A DNA stretch of 64,000 nucleotides from [Pasteurella] mairii (GTDB lineage: Bacteria; Pseudomonadota; Gammaproteobacteria; Enterobacterales; Pasteurellaceae): contig UGSS01000002.1 of assembly GCA_900454475.1 (NCBI GenBank), positions 1,259,605 through 1,323,604 on the forward strand, in the 5' to 3' direction. This document shows, in pieces, positions 42,007 to 50,105 of this stretch. The position numbers and the translations under genes were made by a program. A model generated the notes under the pieces. The model had not been told where the DNA came from. It saw only the letters and a list, made by a program, of their open reading frames with translations, and did not search any database. Each line of letters opens with the position of its first letter. Position 1 is the stretch's first letter.

Positions 42007-42183
42007 TTAGAGATTACTATCACTAGTATATGTGGATAATAAATGAAATACCCCTGATATGAATGTTAATGCTATTAGTATAGCTTTTAGACTAAAGCTC
42101 TCAAATAGGGTTTGAACTAAAAATCCAGCAGTAACTAATTGAGCAACTCCCAGTAATAGATAAATGATGGATAAAAATAACAT
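42007..42183 (-). CDS. Small membrane protein of unknown function
   Basis: 58 residues from ATG 42183, which has AAAAGGAAA upstream; a TTG at 42201 is less likely. Two hydrophobic segments (FLSIIYLLLGVAQLVTAGFLV and LKAILIALTFISGVFHLL) fill nearly the whole protein. It sits at the broken 3' end of the tape-measure fragment, so it may have come with the deletion junction. No family recognised. Confidence 0.45.
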   Translation of the reverse strand: MLFLSIIYLLLGVAQLVTAGFLVQTLFESFSLKAILIALTFISGVFHLLSTYTSDSNL

Positions 42184-42208
42184 TCGATTTTTCCTTTTCA
42201 AAAGCTAA

Positions 42209-42460
42209 CATAATGAAACAAACATATTGATTAATCACCGACACCGCAAAATCTTTAAACCCCGCTTTGCCGGTCAAAACAAAACGAGTTAGTGCATCCG
42301 TCATCCCATCAAAGGCGCGTAATGTCATGTCAGATACATTCTCTATCACATTTGTCGCTTCATCTTTAAAGTGATTAAACCCCTCATTTAGCCCCGCCAA
42401 GGGATCAGATTTTTTTACCTCTTTCATCCCCTGGAGCTCATTTCTGATTTTTTTGATTTG
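42209..42460 (-). pseudogene. Phage tail tape-measure protein fragment
   Basis: An internal piece of a lambda H-like tape-measure protein: GFNHFKDEATNVIENVSDMT, AFDGMTDALTRFVLTGKAGF and KDFAVSVINQ, typical of the region near the C terminus. Its 5' side is fused to a helicase fragment and its 3' side runs into unrelated sequence after INQYV. Limits are approximate. Confidence 0.65.
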
Positions 42461-42900
42461 CTCTCCTTCTTCATGCAACTTACGGATAACCCTGCCACGC
42501 GTTCAGGCTGCATTTTACGCACATTCCAATCCTCTAACCAATCGCTCGCCACCTCGTCCGCTTTACACAAACCAGCTTGCTTACCGCTGCGCTCATAGCC
42601 TGCAATTTGGCTCATCATTTTTGAAATTGCATCTAAGCGATCTTCCGTACTCAAATTTGATTTATCCAAAAGTGCGGTCGTACAATCTTGAATTTTTGCC
42701 AAGGCAAAACGCTTAATCGCATTATCACGAACCACATCCGCATAAGCGTTCGTATTCGCCACCATCGGTGTATTTTTAGAAAGTTCGGCAAGGTAAGCAA
42801 AACCGTCCATCTCGTTGATAATCCCAAGCGCGTTTAATCGCGTATCTTCATCGTCTAAATAGTAGAAATAGCGAGGATCTTGAGTGCATTGATCGTGCAA
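42424..42900 (-). pseudogene. Phage DnaB-like replicative helicase N-domain fragment
   Basis: The reading frame matches the N-terminal domain of DnaB-type helicases (GFAYLAELSKNTPMVANTNAY, ADVVRDNAIKRFALAKIQ) for about 135 codons. It then breaks near 42480 and joins the tape-measure fragment. The 5' end lacks the first part of the domain. The ATPase domain is absent. The island's only uptake signal is here, at 42669. Confidence 0.65.
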
Positions 42901-42908
42901 TTGAAGAT

Positions 42909-43169
42909 ATGCGAGGAATGCAGAAAGTATTTTGGGTTTTGGAAGAAACTGAAATTTATGCCGGGCGCACCATTGAAGAAATTCTTCATAAGTTTTATCC
43001 CAAAGAAGAAAAGGAAATTTTAAGTGATAATCTTTATGGAACGGTTGATTTAAACCAAAAATACGCCATCAAGGCAGATATAGGCTCTATTGCAATAGAA
43101 AAGCGCATTAAAGAACTACTTGATGAAATAGTCGTGTTCCCTGACTTAGTATTAAGCTTGTATTCATAA
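42909..43169 (+). CDS. Unrecognised small protein in the phage debris
   Basis: 86 codons from ATG 42909 (or 83 from ATG 42918, which follows GAGGA very closely). The product is acidic and looks natural: VFWVLEETEIYAGRTIEEIL, then EILSDNLYGTVDLNQKY. It lies 8 bases from the opposite-strand helicase fragment, so no room remains for its own promoter and it may be a displaced fragment. Function unknown. Confidence 0.4.
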   Translation: MRGMQKVFWVLEETEIYAGRTIEEILHKFYPKEEKEILSDNLYGTVDLNQKYAIKADIGSIAIEKRIKELLDEIVVFPDLVLSLYS

Positions 43170-43510
43170 CATCAACTTGCCTTTCGTTATTTGGTTTTGG
43201 CATAAATCAACCAAATACGACACCTATGTAGTCGATAACATGGGATTGCTTGAACAGTGGCAAGTATAAAATCACTTTTCATTCAAAACAGCATTTAGTG
43301 TTCCGCCAAGGTCTGGGTAATAGTACGGTTACCATTTAAGGATAGCTAAGCCAGAACTGAATGCTGTTCTGAATAATTTTGCTACTACTAGTACTCCTTT
43401 GCCCTCCTTGTGAGGGCTTTTTACAGGATTCATTGACAGACTTCACTATTTCAGATTAGTATGATGATATTCTCAAGACTCTTTTCAACCGATGTTTATA
43501 AGGAAAAATA
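43170..43510. other. Gene-poor junk between phage remnants
   Basis: 341 bases without a convincing gene. Short fragments read as coding on the plus strand (for example KYDTYVVDNMGLLEQWQV, then stop). An imperfect 14-base inverted repeat (TTCAAAACAGCATT with one mismatch against AATGCTGTTCTGAA) spans about 43275-43372. A terminator GCCCTC/GAGGGC with T5 is at 43401-43422, and a possible promoter TTGACA (43433-43438), 18 bases, TAGTAT (43457-43462) precedes the doc module. Confidence 0.45.
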
Positions 43511-43639
43511 ATGAAAACCAATAACCAACCTGTCAAATTTGAGCTTAAAGGTGAAGCTGGAAAACGTGTGGCATTAGTCGCAGCAAAACGAGTCATCAGA
43601 ACCCACAACAAAGAAATTAAAGCATTAGCATTTAAATGA
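43511..43639 (+). CDS. Short putative antitoxin partner of doc
   Basis: 42 residues (MKTNNQPVKFELKGEAGKRV ... NKEIKALAFK) with AAGGA upstream. Its TGA overlaps the doc ATG (ATGA), the arrangement of a toxin-antitoxin pair. It is shorter than Phd and I cannot place it in a named family. Basic residues dominate. Confidence 0.55.
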   Translation: MKTNNQPVKFELKGEAGKRVALVAAKRVIRTHNKEIKALAFK

Positions 43640-43997
43640 TTACCGCTGAACTCGTTATTGCTATTCATGACACAATTTTGCAAGCGAACCGGGACTCAAA
43701 GGCATACTGAATCTAGGTAAGCTTGAAAGTGCGTTGGCAAGAATTGATCATTGGATGTTATATGAAAACACTGACAATATTTTTGATATTGCCGCGCTTT
43801 ATGCGGTCGCTATTGCTAAAGCTCATGCATTTCCTGATGGAAATAAACGTACAGCCCTTGTCGCAATGTTAACCTCTCTTGATCTACAAGGGATCGAAAT
43901 TGAACCAAACCATGGATTAGATGATACAATGGTTGAAGTCGCAAGCAGTACGATAGATTTTAAACAACTCTCCATGCACTTACAAAATCTAATTTGA
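43636..43997 (+). pseudogene. doc: Doc (Fic-fold) toxin with a frameshift
   Basis: Doc phosphorylates and blocks EF-Tu. ATG 43636 begins MITAELVIAIHDTILQ, then one base is missing near 43686-43691. The next frame gives PGLKGILNLGKLESALARID and the Fic motif HAFPDGNKRTA with all active-site residues. As it stands only a 24-residue peptide is made, although a downstream ATG (43734) could give an 87-residue partial protein. Confidence 0.85.
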
Positions 43998-44031
43998 CAA
44001 CCTTCCCACTCCAAACTACTTTAACCGTAAA

Positions 44032-44334
44032 ATGAAATGGGCGGATGGATTTTTGATAGGCTCTCTACTTGCTACTGCGGGTATCTCCTACTGGGGTTTT
44101 CACACCAGTTTTAATTCCGAAAACCTATTTTTGTGAGGACAATTTATCACTAAAGCGGCTATTTCACTACCATTTTTAATTGTGGCGTGGATAAAAGCCT
44201 ATTTATTCAGAATGCGTGAAGATTACGCCTATAAATATTCCGCAGCAATGGCATTTGAAGGTTACAAAAAACAAATTCAAGAACAAGATCCGGAGTTACA
44301 TGTAAGCGCGCGAAATGTTTTGCATAGGTTTTAA
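44032..44334 (+). pseudogene. Membrane protein remnant with an internal stop
   Basis: ATG 44032 begins MKWADGFLIGSLLATAGISY; a TGA follows after NLFL. The same frame continues with a hydrophobic stretch (ISLPFLIVAWIKAYLFRM) and EDYAYKYSAAMAFEGYKKQI to 44334. Read through the stop, it is a two-helix membrane protein of about 100 residues with a cytoplasmic tail. Not recognised. Confidence 0.5.
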
Positions 44335-44360
44335 AGTCTAATTTATACAAAATATTTCGA

Positions 44361-44941
44361 TTATTTTAGTAGTCGCCCATTGTTGCCACCCACAAACCTC
44401 TTATAATTTTCAAATACTCGCCAGTTGTTCCATTTATCCCCAATCATGGTATCAACAAACCGCACAAACTCCGATTTCGTTGAGCTGAAAAACATGAATG
44501 GCGGGCGAGTTAGTTTAATTAGTCGGAGAAAATCAATTAAATCAAAGTAGTTTTCTTGGTTGTAATTCGCTTGCTGCATGCATAAATAAGGTGGATCGAG
44601 CACGAATAAGGCTTTCGGGTCATTTTTATATTTAGGCAGTAGCGTGAAAAAACTTTCGCAGACCACGTCAATACCCTCTAAATACCCCTCGGCGCTTGGG
44701 TAATCTGTTTGCCGAATGCAATTCCAAAAATCCTCCTTAAATAGCTCATCAAGTGTTTTGACTGACTTTAAGTGTTTAGCAGTATGTGAAAGTAAACCGG
44801 AGCCGCCGAACGCATCTACAATCGTCCAGCCTTCGCCATCATTGGGGATATTGTCTGATAACACTTGGCTAAAATGCTTTAAAAAAACATGCATTTTTGC
44901 CCGACAAAAGGCAACGGTGCCGCTTTAAATACTTTTTGCAA
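44361..44941 (-). pseudogene. Phage DNA adenine methylase (Dam, D12 class), degenerate
   Basis: TTG 44941 (after AAGGAG) begins the expected MQKVFKAAPLPFVGQK. A one-base change in the T run near 44881-44888 puts the rest in another frame (MHVFLKHFSQVL). The SAM-binding motif VDAFGGSGLLSHTAK and catalytic DPPYL are present, but about 70 residues normally between them seem deleted: HTAKHLKS runs straight into LDELFKEDFWNCIRQTDYP. Inactive. Confidence 0.75.
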
Positions 44942-45209
44942 AACAATTCTCCTTGACTATCTTTGCTAAATCATTCGGGCTAAACCGCCAACCATTTTCA
45001 CTGTAGAAAATCGCATTGAAACACCATTCTGAACAAAAATATTTGCTGCGTTTTTGCTTTACCCCTAAAACTAAGCCAAGCACACCAAGCCAGTCATATT
45101 TTTTGCCTTGGGTTTTGGCAAAATATGACTGCACTTGGCTTTCGCTCACGTTTGGCAGCGGGATGAAATCCCAGTTGCCATTCTGGATATTAATTGATTT
45201 GCGACGCAC
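44925..45209 (-). pseudogene. Phage papain-like/NlpC-type protein, 5' truncated
   Basis: 94 codons reading GKKYDWLGVLGLVLGVKQ, KYFCSEWCFNAIFY and RFSPNDLAKIV. The Cys-Ser-Glu-Trp-Cys stretch resembles permuted papain-fold (YiiX-like) proteins found beside Mu-like baseplate genes. Its N terminus is missing: at about 45190-45240 it joins the end of gpV in a different frame. It overlaps the Dam remnant start by 17 bases. Confidence 0.55.
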
Positions 45210-45880
45210 CCCGCCATCACGTGGACTAGAAGAATAGGCGTTGTGCCGCCACTATCGCCAGTATGAACATGGCTAACAAGGGATTTTCCGTTTGCGACCA
45301 CATCGCTATCGGTGGTAAAACCTCCGCCGGTTTGTGTAATGCTACCGCTAAAGGCGGCACCATTGCCACCCTGTACCGCCATGCCCCCATTGCCATTAAT
45401 TTTCCCTTGCGCGGTCAGTATAGAGGACGTTTCTAATTTCGGCGTGGTAAAATCGGCGCCCGCGCTTGCAGTGACGTGATAGGTTTTACAGTTAATTTTA
45501 AAAGTATCGCAATCAATTTCAATTAACCGCCCATTGCGCAAAATCACCGTGCTGCCACTTTGATCATAAATCGCTACCTCGCCATTTTTTAAATTTTTTA
45601 CCCGAAAACTCCCGTTTTCGGTGGCAACCACAATCCCATGTGTGGTTTTTCCTCCAACAGGAATAATTAAGGCTTCAGTTCCTGCCGGAGGAACAGACGT
45701 TAAGCCAAATTGCTGCATCAACTCTACATCTTGTAATGTTTCATCCGATAACGCCGACACTTGCGTTTTCTGAATATCATCCGCGCTATTGATCAACGTT
45801 AAGGTTCCACGAAAGGCTTGGCGAATGCCATCGCTGATTTGTTGCGCCCCTTGACGCACTTGCTGCATAAAATGGCGCAT
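45146..45880 (-). pseudogene. Mu-like baseplate assembly protein V (gp45), 3' end replaced
   Basis: Baseplate spike protein. It begins MRHFMQQVRQGAQQISDGIR and shows the Mu gp45 features ALSDETLQDVELMQQFGL and SGSTVILRNGRLIEIDCDTF. It should end soon after SLVSHVHTGDSGGTT, but a fusion with the papain-like gene makes it read on for about 30 foreign residues. The functional part is essentially intact. It abuts gp44 with no gap. Confidence 0.8.
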
Positions 45881-47005
45881 TTATCCTCCTAACGCAATCA
45901 GTTCTCGGCTACTTTTACCACGTTTTTTGCCTTTACGTTTTTTCGCTTTTTCCGCTTTTTCAAAATAGGCATCCGGTACCCAAATACCATCTTGTTTAAA
46001 GCGCAATTGTGTCTGCGTTCCCCCTTGGCGAGATAACATAAAGCGACGTCCCATTAAAAAGAAAATCGCATCAATATCGTACTCCTCACAAATGACATGC
46101 ACCCGTTGTCCGGGTGTCCATAGCTCGCCTTGTTGCGTTTTGTGATCAGGCACGGTAATCGTTAACGTAAAGCCCGAGAGTTGGCTGTCACTTATCCATT
46201 TTTTCGCCCATTTTTTTAAGGCTTCCAAATTTTCCACATCAGGAACAAGCACGGTTTTAGGTTTATAAAATGTCACATTCGGATCTTGATATACCCATTT
46301 CAAATCGTTTTTATTATTATCTTGTGACCGCCCGTGGCGTTGTGCTAAAAAAGTCACTTCGCTAAATTGTTGCGACACGTCAAAAAGTAATTCTGCTTGG
46401 CTAAAATTATTCTTCTCGCCAGCTTTAACGCAACATAACGTTGCCACCGGCGGGGTAGAATAATCCGCACCACCAACAATTAACACGCCTTGCGCATCAA
46501 ACCAACAATGTAACCCCGCTGAATTGGCGCAGCGCATAATCGCATTCCAAGCAATTTCACCAATATCAATATCGACTTTATCTAACACCGGGTTATTTTC
46601 CGCTCGCAATTCCACCTTGTGAATTCCCAGAGGCGACACAATCTTTTTAATCGCCTCTAATACAGTCAACCCCTTAACATTGGTGATAGGTGCTGAGCAA
46701 TCCACTAAAATGGCTGCTTTATCCCGTCCATTAAGGCTAAAGGTGCGGTTGGTTTTATTAATGCTATGTCTTGTAGTATCGACAATGCCGCTTAACACCG
46801 TTTGCCCGTTAATCATCACTTCTACTTCTTGTCCGCTAAAATCCGGAATAATGGTGCTATCAGAGGGCGTACCGATTTCAAAATTAAAGGCATCCGCGGG
46901 AATTAAAAAGTCGCTGTCAATCTCATAACTTTTCCAACGGTTATGTACATATCCACCGATTTTTACCGTAACGTCATTAAAAAATGGATAATTCTCATTT
47001 TGCAT
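45881..47005 (-). CDS. Mu-like baseplate hub protein (gp44 type)
   Basis: 374 residues, apparently complete. Typical parts are SFLIPADAFNFEIGT-like sequence (SDFLIPADAFNFEIGTPSD), GLTVLEAIKKIVSPLGI and TITVPDHKTQQGELWTPGQR, with a lysine-rich tail (KAKKRKGKKRGKSSRE). Phage tail hub proteins of this type (gp44, P2 gpD) form the central ring to which the spike attaches. Its orphan state next to broken genes means it has no known present role. Confidence 0.85.
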   Translation of the reverse strand: MQNENYPFFNDVTVKIGGYVHNRWKSYEIDSDFLIPADAFNFEIGTPSDSTIIPDFSGQEVEVMINGQTVLSGIVDTTRHSINKTNRTFSLNGRDKAAILVDCSAPITNVKGLTVLEAIKKIVSPLGIHKVELRAENNPVLDKVDIDIGEIAWNAIMRCANSAGLHCWFDAQGVLIVGGADYSTPPVATLCCVKAGEKNNFSQAELLFDVSQQFSEVTFLAQRHGRSQDNNKNDLKWVYQDPNVTFYKPKTVLVPDVENLEALKKWAKKWISDSQLSGFTLTITVPDHKTQQGELWTPGQRVHVICEEYDIDAIFFLMGRRFMLSRQGGTQTQLRFKQDGIWVPDAYFEKAEKAKKRKGKKRGKSSRELIALGG

Positions 47006-47222
47006 AGCTTTTTAACACCTCGTTTTTATCAATAAAATTCGGGTAACGGATTTGCGGATTAAGTCGCAATAATTCCTCCGCGCGGCGATAATCCCCATAA
47101 AAATGATGCGCTACTTGTTGTATTGTTCCGTTAATTTCCGCTAATCGAATAATAAGCGGCGGTTTTTGATTAATCGCTTGTTGGCATATCCGCCAATTAG
47201 AATTTCTGCAGATGAAGCCCAA
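46995..47222 (-). pseudogene. C-terminal fragment of Mu-like gp43 (DNA circularisation protein)
   Basis: 75 codons. The conserved section is INQKPPLIIRLAEINGTIQQ, VAHHFYGDYRRAEELLRLNP and FIDKNEVLKSYAK, the end of Mu gp43-like proteins. The bulk is missing and the first residues (MGFICRNSNW) are probably junction sequence. Its stop overlaps the gp44 start by 11 bases, the natural order. Confidence 0.6.
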
Positions 47223-47542
47223 AACCTACAAATAATTGGACAAGTTGTTCACGTAGGGCATAGCTTAATTTAAAATTTTAAAATGGGTTCGAAATTCTTT
47301 TAAACCCATTTTAAAAACCGATCATACTTATGCAAAAAATAGCGCATTTCCCACCTATTTTTGCTCATTTTCAAAAATCTAACGCTAACTCATTGTCTTA
47401 TCTAAACTTATTCCAAAAATTAACGCCAAATTTTTTCTTTCAACCTATGCAAAAATAGTTACTCCCCCACATTAGATAAAAACCTTTACATTAAAATGAT
47501 AATTATTTACACTTCCAATTATTTACCTTAATTACGATAATC
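47223..47542. other. Right edge of the accessory island and receptor promoter region
   Basis: 320 bases without a gene. A perfect 14-bp inverted repeat TTTTAAAATGGGTT/AACCCATTTTAAAA lies at 47276-47316. The near-direct repeat ATGCAAAAAATAG/ATGCAAAAATAG occurs near 47332 and 47446. Possible Fur sites are at 47494-47509 and 47532-47544. Confidence 0.5.
47276..47316. repeat. Perfect 14-bp inverted repeat at the island edge
   Basis: Arms 47276-47289 and 47303-47316 are exact complements around 13 bases. It lies between divergent genes, so it is not an obvious terminator of either. It may be a relic of a lost gene. Confidence 0.6.
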
Positions 47543-47544
47543 AT
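47494..47544 (+). promoter_or_regulatory. Possible Fur-binding sites upstream of the TonB receptor
   Basis: AATGATAATTATTTAC near 47495 and ACGATAATCATGC around the start codon each resemble half or more of the Fur box GATAATGATTATC. Iron control of haem receptors is usual. The match is by eye only. Confidence 0.4.
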
Positions 47545-49726
47545 GCACAATAAATTTGTTAAATTGACTACCTCATACATCACTATATTGCTTTCATCTG
47601 CATTTTATACAAGCAAATTAGTCGCTCAACAATACGACAATCTTCCTGTCATCTTAGTTCAAGATGAACAGTATGATATCGGACGTTCAACACTATTAAC
47701 AAAAAATATTGACCGACAGCAAGCCGACAATGCCGCAGCCTTAGTTAATGTTTTGCCCGGTGTCAATATGTCCGGTTCACCTAGACCAGGAGGTCAGAAT
47801 ATCAATATTTGGGGGTTTGGTGATAGTGAAGATGTCCGTATTGAATTAGACGGTATACAAAAAAATTTTGAAAGATATCGTCAAGGATCTGTATTTATAG
47901 AACCGGAATTACTACGTCGGGTGGAGGTAGATAAAGGCAGCTTTTCTGCAAAATATGGGAATGGCGGATTTGGCGGGACCTTAAAATTTATGACTAAAAA
48001 TCCGAGCGACTTTCTCAATGAAAATCAAAATATTGGTGGATTTGCTAAATATAGTTACCATACAAATGATAAACAGAATATTTGGAGCGGTGCAATTTTT
48101 CTACGTAATCAAGCAAAAAATCTGGAAGGCTTATTTTATACGACTGTTCGTAATAGCCAGAACATAAAACGTCCCGACGGATCTCGTTTCTTATATTCTG
48201 AAAATGACAATAGGAGCTATCTATTAAAAGTCAATTTTTATCCTTCAGATAAGCAACAATTGACGCTTTCAGCTGTACGTTCCAATAACTCTAGTTGGAC
48301 ACCATTTGCCTCTATGCGTGATAATTTACCCTCACCAAGTATATCCGAGATAAAAAAATGGGGAGAAGATATTGCTTGGAAAAGGAAACTAGTATATCGC
48401 AAACTAACTGATGAAAGTGTCTCTCTAGACTGGACTTACATATCAGATCATCCTTTAATTAATCTAGAAGCAAAGATTGGATGGGCAAGAACAAAACAAG
48501 CGGATAAACGTCATAAAGAGGCTGCCAAGTCCTTTGTTGCTAGTATGGGAAATTCAAGCAACACAGTATATCAAGATACCCAATTTGAATTAAATAATAC
48601 GTCACAGTTTGCCACCGGTATTATGCAACATACCTTACAGACGGGAGTGCAGTGTCATCGAGGTAAACGAGATATCATGATGTGGGATCCCTCAAAATCG
48701 GAACGTGCAGATTATAATTTTGGTTGGTATCAGCCTTATTATATGCCATCTGGAGTACAATATAGACGCAGTATATTTGTTGAAGATAATATAGAATTAA
48801 GTAATTTCATCATCAAATTAGGTCTGCGTTATGACCATGTTCGTAATGTAGGTAAAGAAAATGCTGCTCCAATATATAATAATTTGCTGGCAGGGCACGA
48901 TTATACAGCAAAAACCTATACCGGATGGTCGCCATATATAGGTTTGCAATGGCAAATTTCAGATCGTTTGCATTTCTTCGGTGATTTTGGGCGCTCATGG
49001 CGTGCTCCTGTAATTGATGAGCAATATGAAGTACAATATGCCAAAGCCAAAATTACCGGTACAAGCCGTAATCTGGATAAAGAAAAATTAAATGCCTTAA
49101 GGTTTGGAGCAATCCTGAATTTTACAAATCTACTAATTGACAATGACCATTTACAGTTTAGAGCTACAGCATTTAATAACCATGGTCAAAACGAAATATT
49201 CAAGACAAGAGGTATGGTTCATGATACCAAACCTATCAGTAATTATCGTAATTTACCTGGTTATGACATTTATGGTTTAGATTTGGAAGCTTACTATGAG
49301 TCTAAATATTTATTTGGTAGCATATCTTATTCGCACATTAAAGGTAAACGAGAGGCATCCCCTCGAGATCCCGAATTTGCCAGTAAAACTTGGATAGCAG
49401 AGATCCCTCCTCGTAAAGCAATAATTACATTAGGGACAAACCTGCCCCAATGGAGTATATCAATCGGTTGGCAAGGTGAGTTTTTCCGGCGCCAAGATAG
49501 ATCACCTATTGATAACGATCCGGATGCGGGGTATTGGTCACTTCCTAAATCCAGAGGCTACTCATTACATAATCTATTTGCCATATGGGAACCTAAGAAA
49601 ATACCAGGAATGAAGCTTTCTCTAAGCATAGACAATCTCTTTAATCGCAAGTACAACCCTTATCTAGGTGAGAAGGTTTCAGGTGCTGGACGTAATGTTA
49701 AGATGAGTATTTCAATGAAATTTTAA
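47543..49726 (+). CDS. TonB-dependent receptor, haem/haemoglobin type
   Basis: Outer-membrane beta-barrel of 727 residues. Signal peptide to about residue 28 (ILLSSAFYTSKLVAQ), TonB-box-like LPVILVQ near 34, and a plug domain with ALVNVLPGVNMSG, DVRIELDGIQKNFERYRQGS and VEVDKGSFSAKYGNGGFGGT. The barrel has GRSWRAPVIDEQYE, a form of the FRAP box of haem receptors, and ends in F. It resembles the haemoglobin/transferrin/lactoferrin receptor family (Haemophilus TdhA/Hup-like), but no NPNL motif is evident, so the ligand is uncertain. It carries no uptake signal and sits between the prophage island and ftsH. Confidence 0.85.
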   Translation: MHNKFVKLTTSYITILLSSAFYTSKLVAQQYDNLPVILVQDEQYDIGRSTLLTKNIDRQQADNAAALVNVLPGVNMSGSPRPGGQNINIWGFGDSEDVRIELDGIQKNFERYRQGSVFIEPELLRRVEVDKGSFSAKYGNGGFGGTLKFMTKNPSDFLNENQNIGGFAKYSYHTNDKQNIWSGAIFLRNQAKNLEGLFYTTVRNSQNIKRPDGSRFLYSENDNRSYLLKVNFYPSDKQQLTLSAVRSNNSSWTPFASMRDNLPSPSISEIKKWGEDIAWKRKLVYRKLTDESVSLDWTYISDHPLINLEAKIGWARTKQADKRHKEAAKSFVASMGNSSNTVYQDTQFELNNTSQFATGIMQHTLQTGVQCHRGKRDIMMWDPSKSERADYNFGWYQPYYMPSGVQYRRSIFVEDNIELSNFIIKLGLRYDHVRNVGKENAAPIYNNLLAGHDYTAKTYTGWSPYIGLQWQISDRLHFFGDFGRSWRAPVIDEQYEVQYAKAKITGTSRNLDKEKLNALRFGAILNFTNLLIDNDHLQFRATAFNNHGQNEIFKTRGMVHDTKPISNYRNLPGYDIYGLDLEAYYESKYLFGSISYSHIKGKREASPRDPEFASKTWIAEIPPRKAIITLGTNLPQWSISIGWQGEFFRRQDRSPIDNDPDAGYWSLPKSRGYSLHNLFAIWEPKKIPGMKLSLSIDNLFNRKYNPYLGEKVSGAGRNVKMSISMKF

Positions 49727-50105
49727 TGCCTACTTATTTTAATAATAGGATATATGCCCAATTTTACAGGCTACACCTAAAAGTCGGGTGAAAATCTAAC
49801 GGATTAAGGCGATACCTTTTCAACGAACTAAAAAATGTATCGCCCCTACTAAACTTTCAATAGTATTACATATTCAATTTCAGATCTACATTATCTAAAT
49901 AAAAAAACAACAATTACAGAAAGTTACAACAAATATAGTTGAATAAAACTAAAAGGACTAGGTTTGTTTAACATACAAAACCCAGTCCTTTAATTAATCT
50001 AATAGGCGTACTCCGATTACAACGCTTTGTTTCTCTAAGTGCCTTTTTTATTTAATGATCTTTACCGAAAGAATTATTCAATTCTGGCGAATTTTCTACC
50101 GCACT
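49727..50105. other. Convergent intergenic region between the TonB receptor and ftsH
   Basis: 379 bases with no gene. It holds CGCCCCTAC near 49840, a copy of the 9-mer forming the ureA-ureB hairpin, and the terminator-like stem at 49952-49991. Confidence 0.5.
49952..49995. terminator. Terminator-like stem between the receptor and ftsH
   Basis: AAAGGACT (49952-49959) pairs with AGTCCTTT (49984-49991); the stem extends inward with one mismatch (AGGTTTGT against ACAAAACC). Confidence 0.6.
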
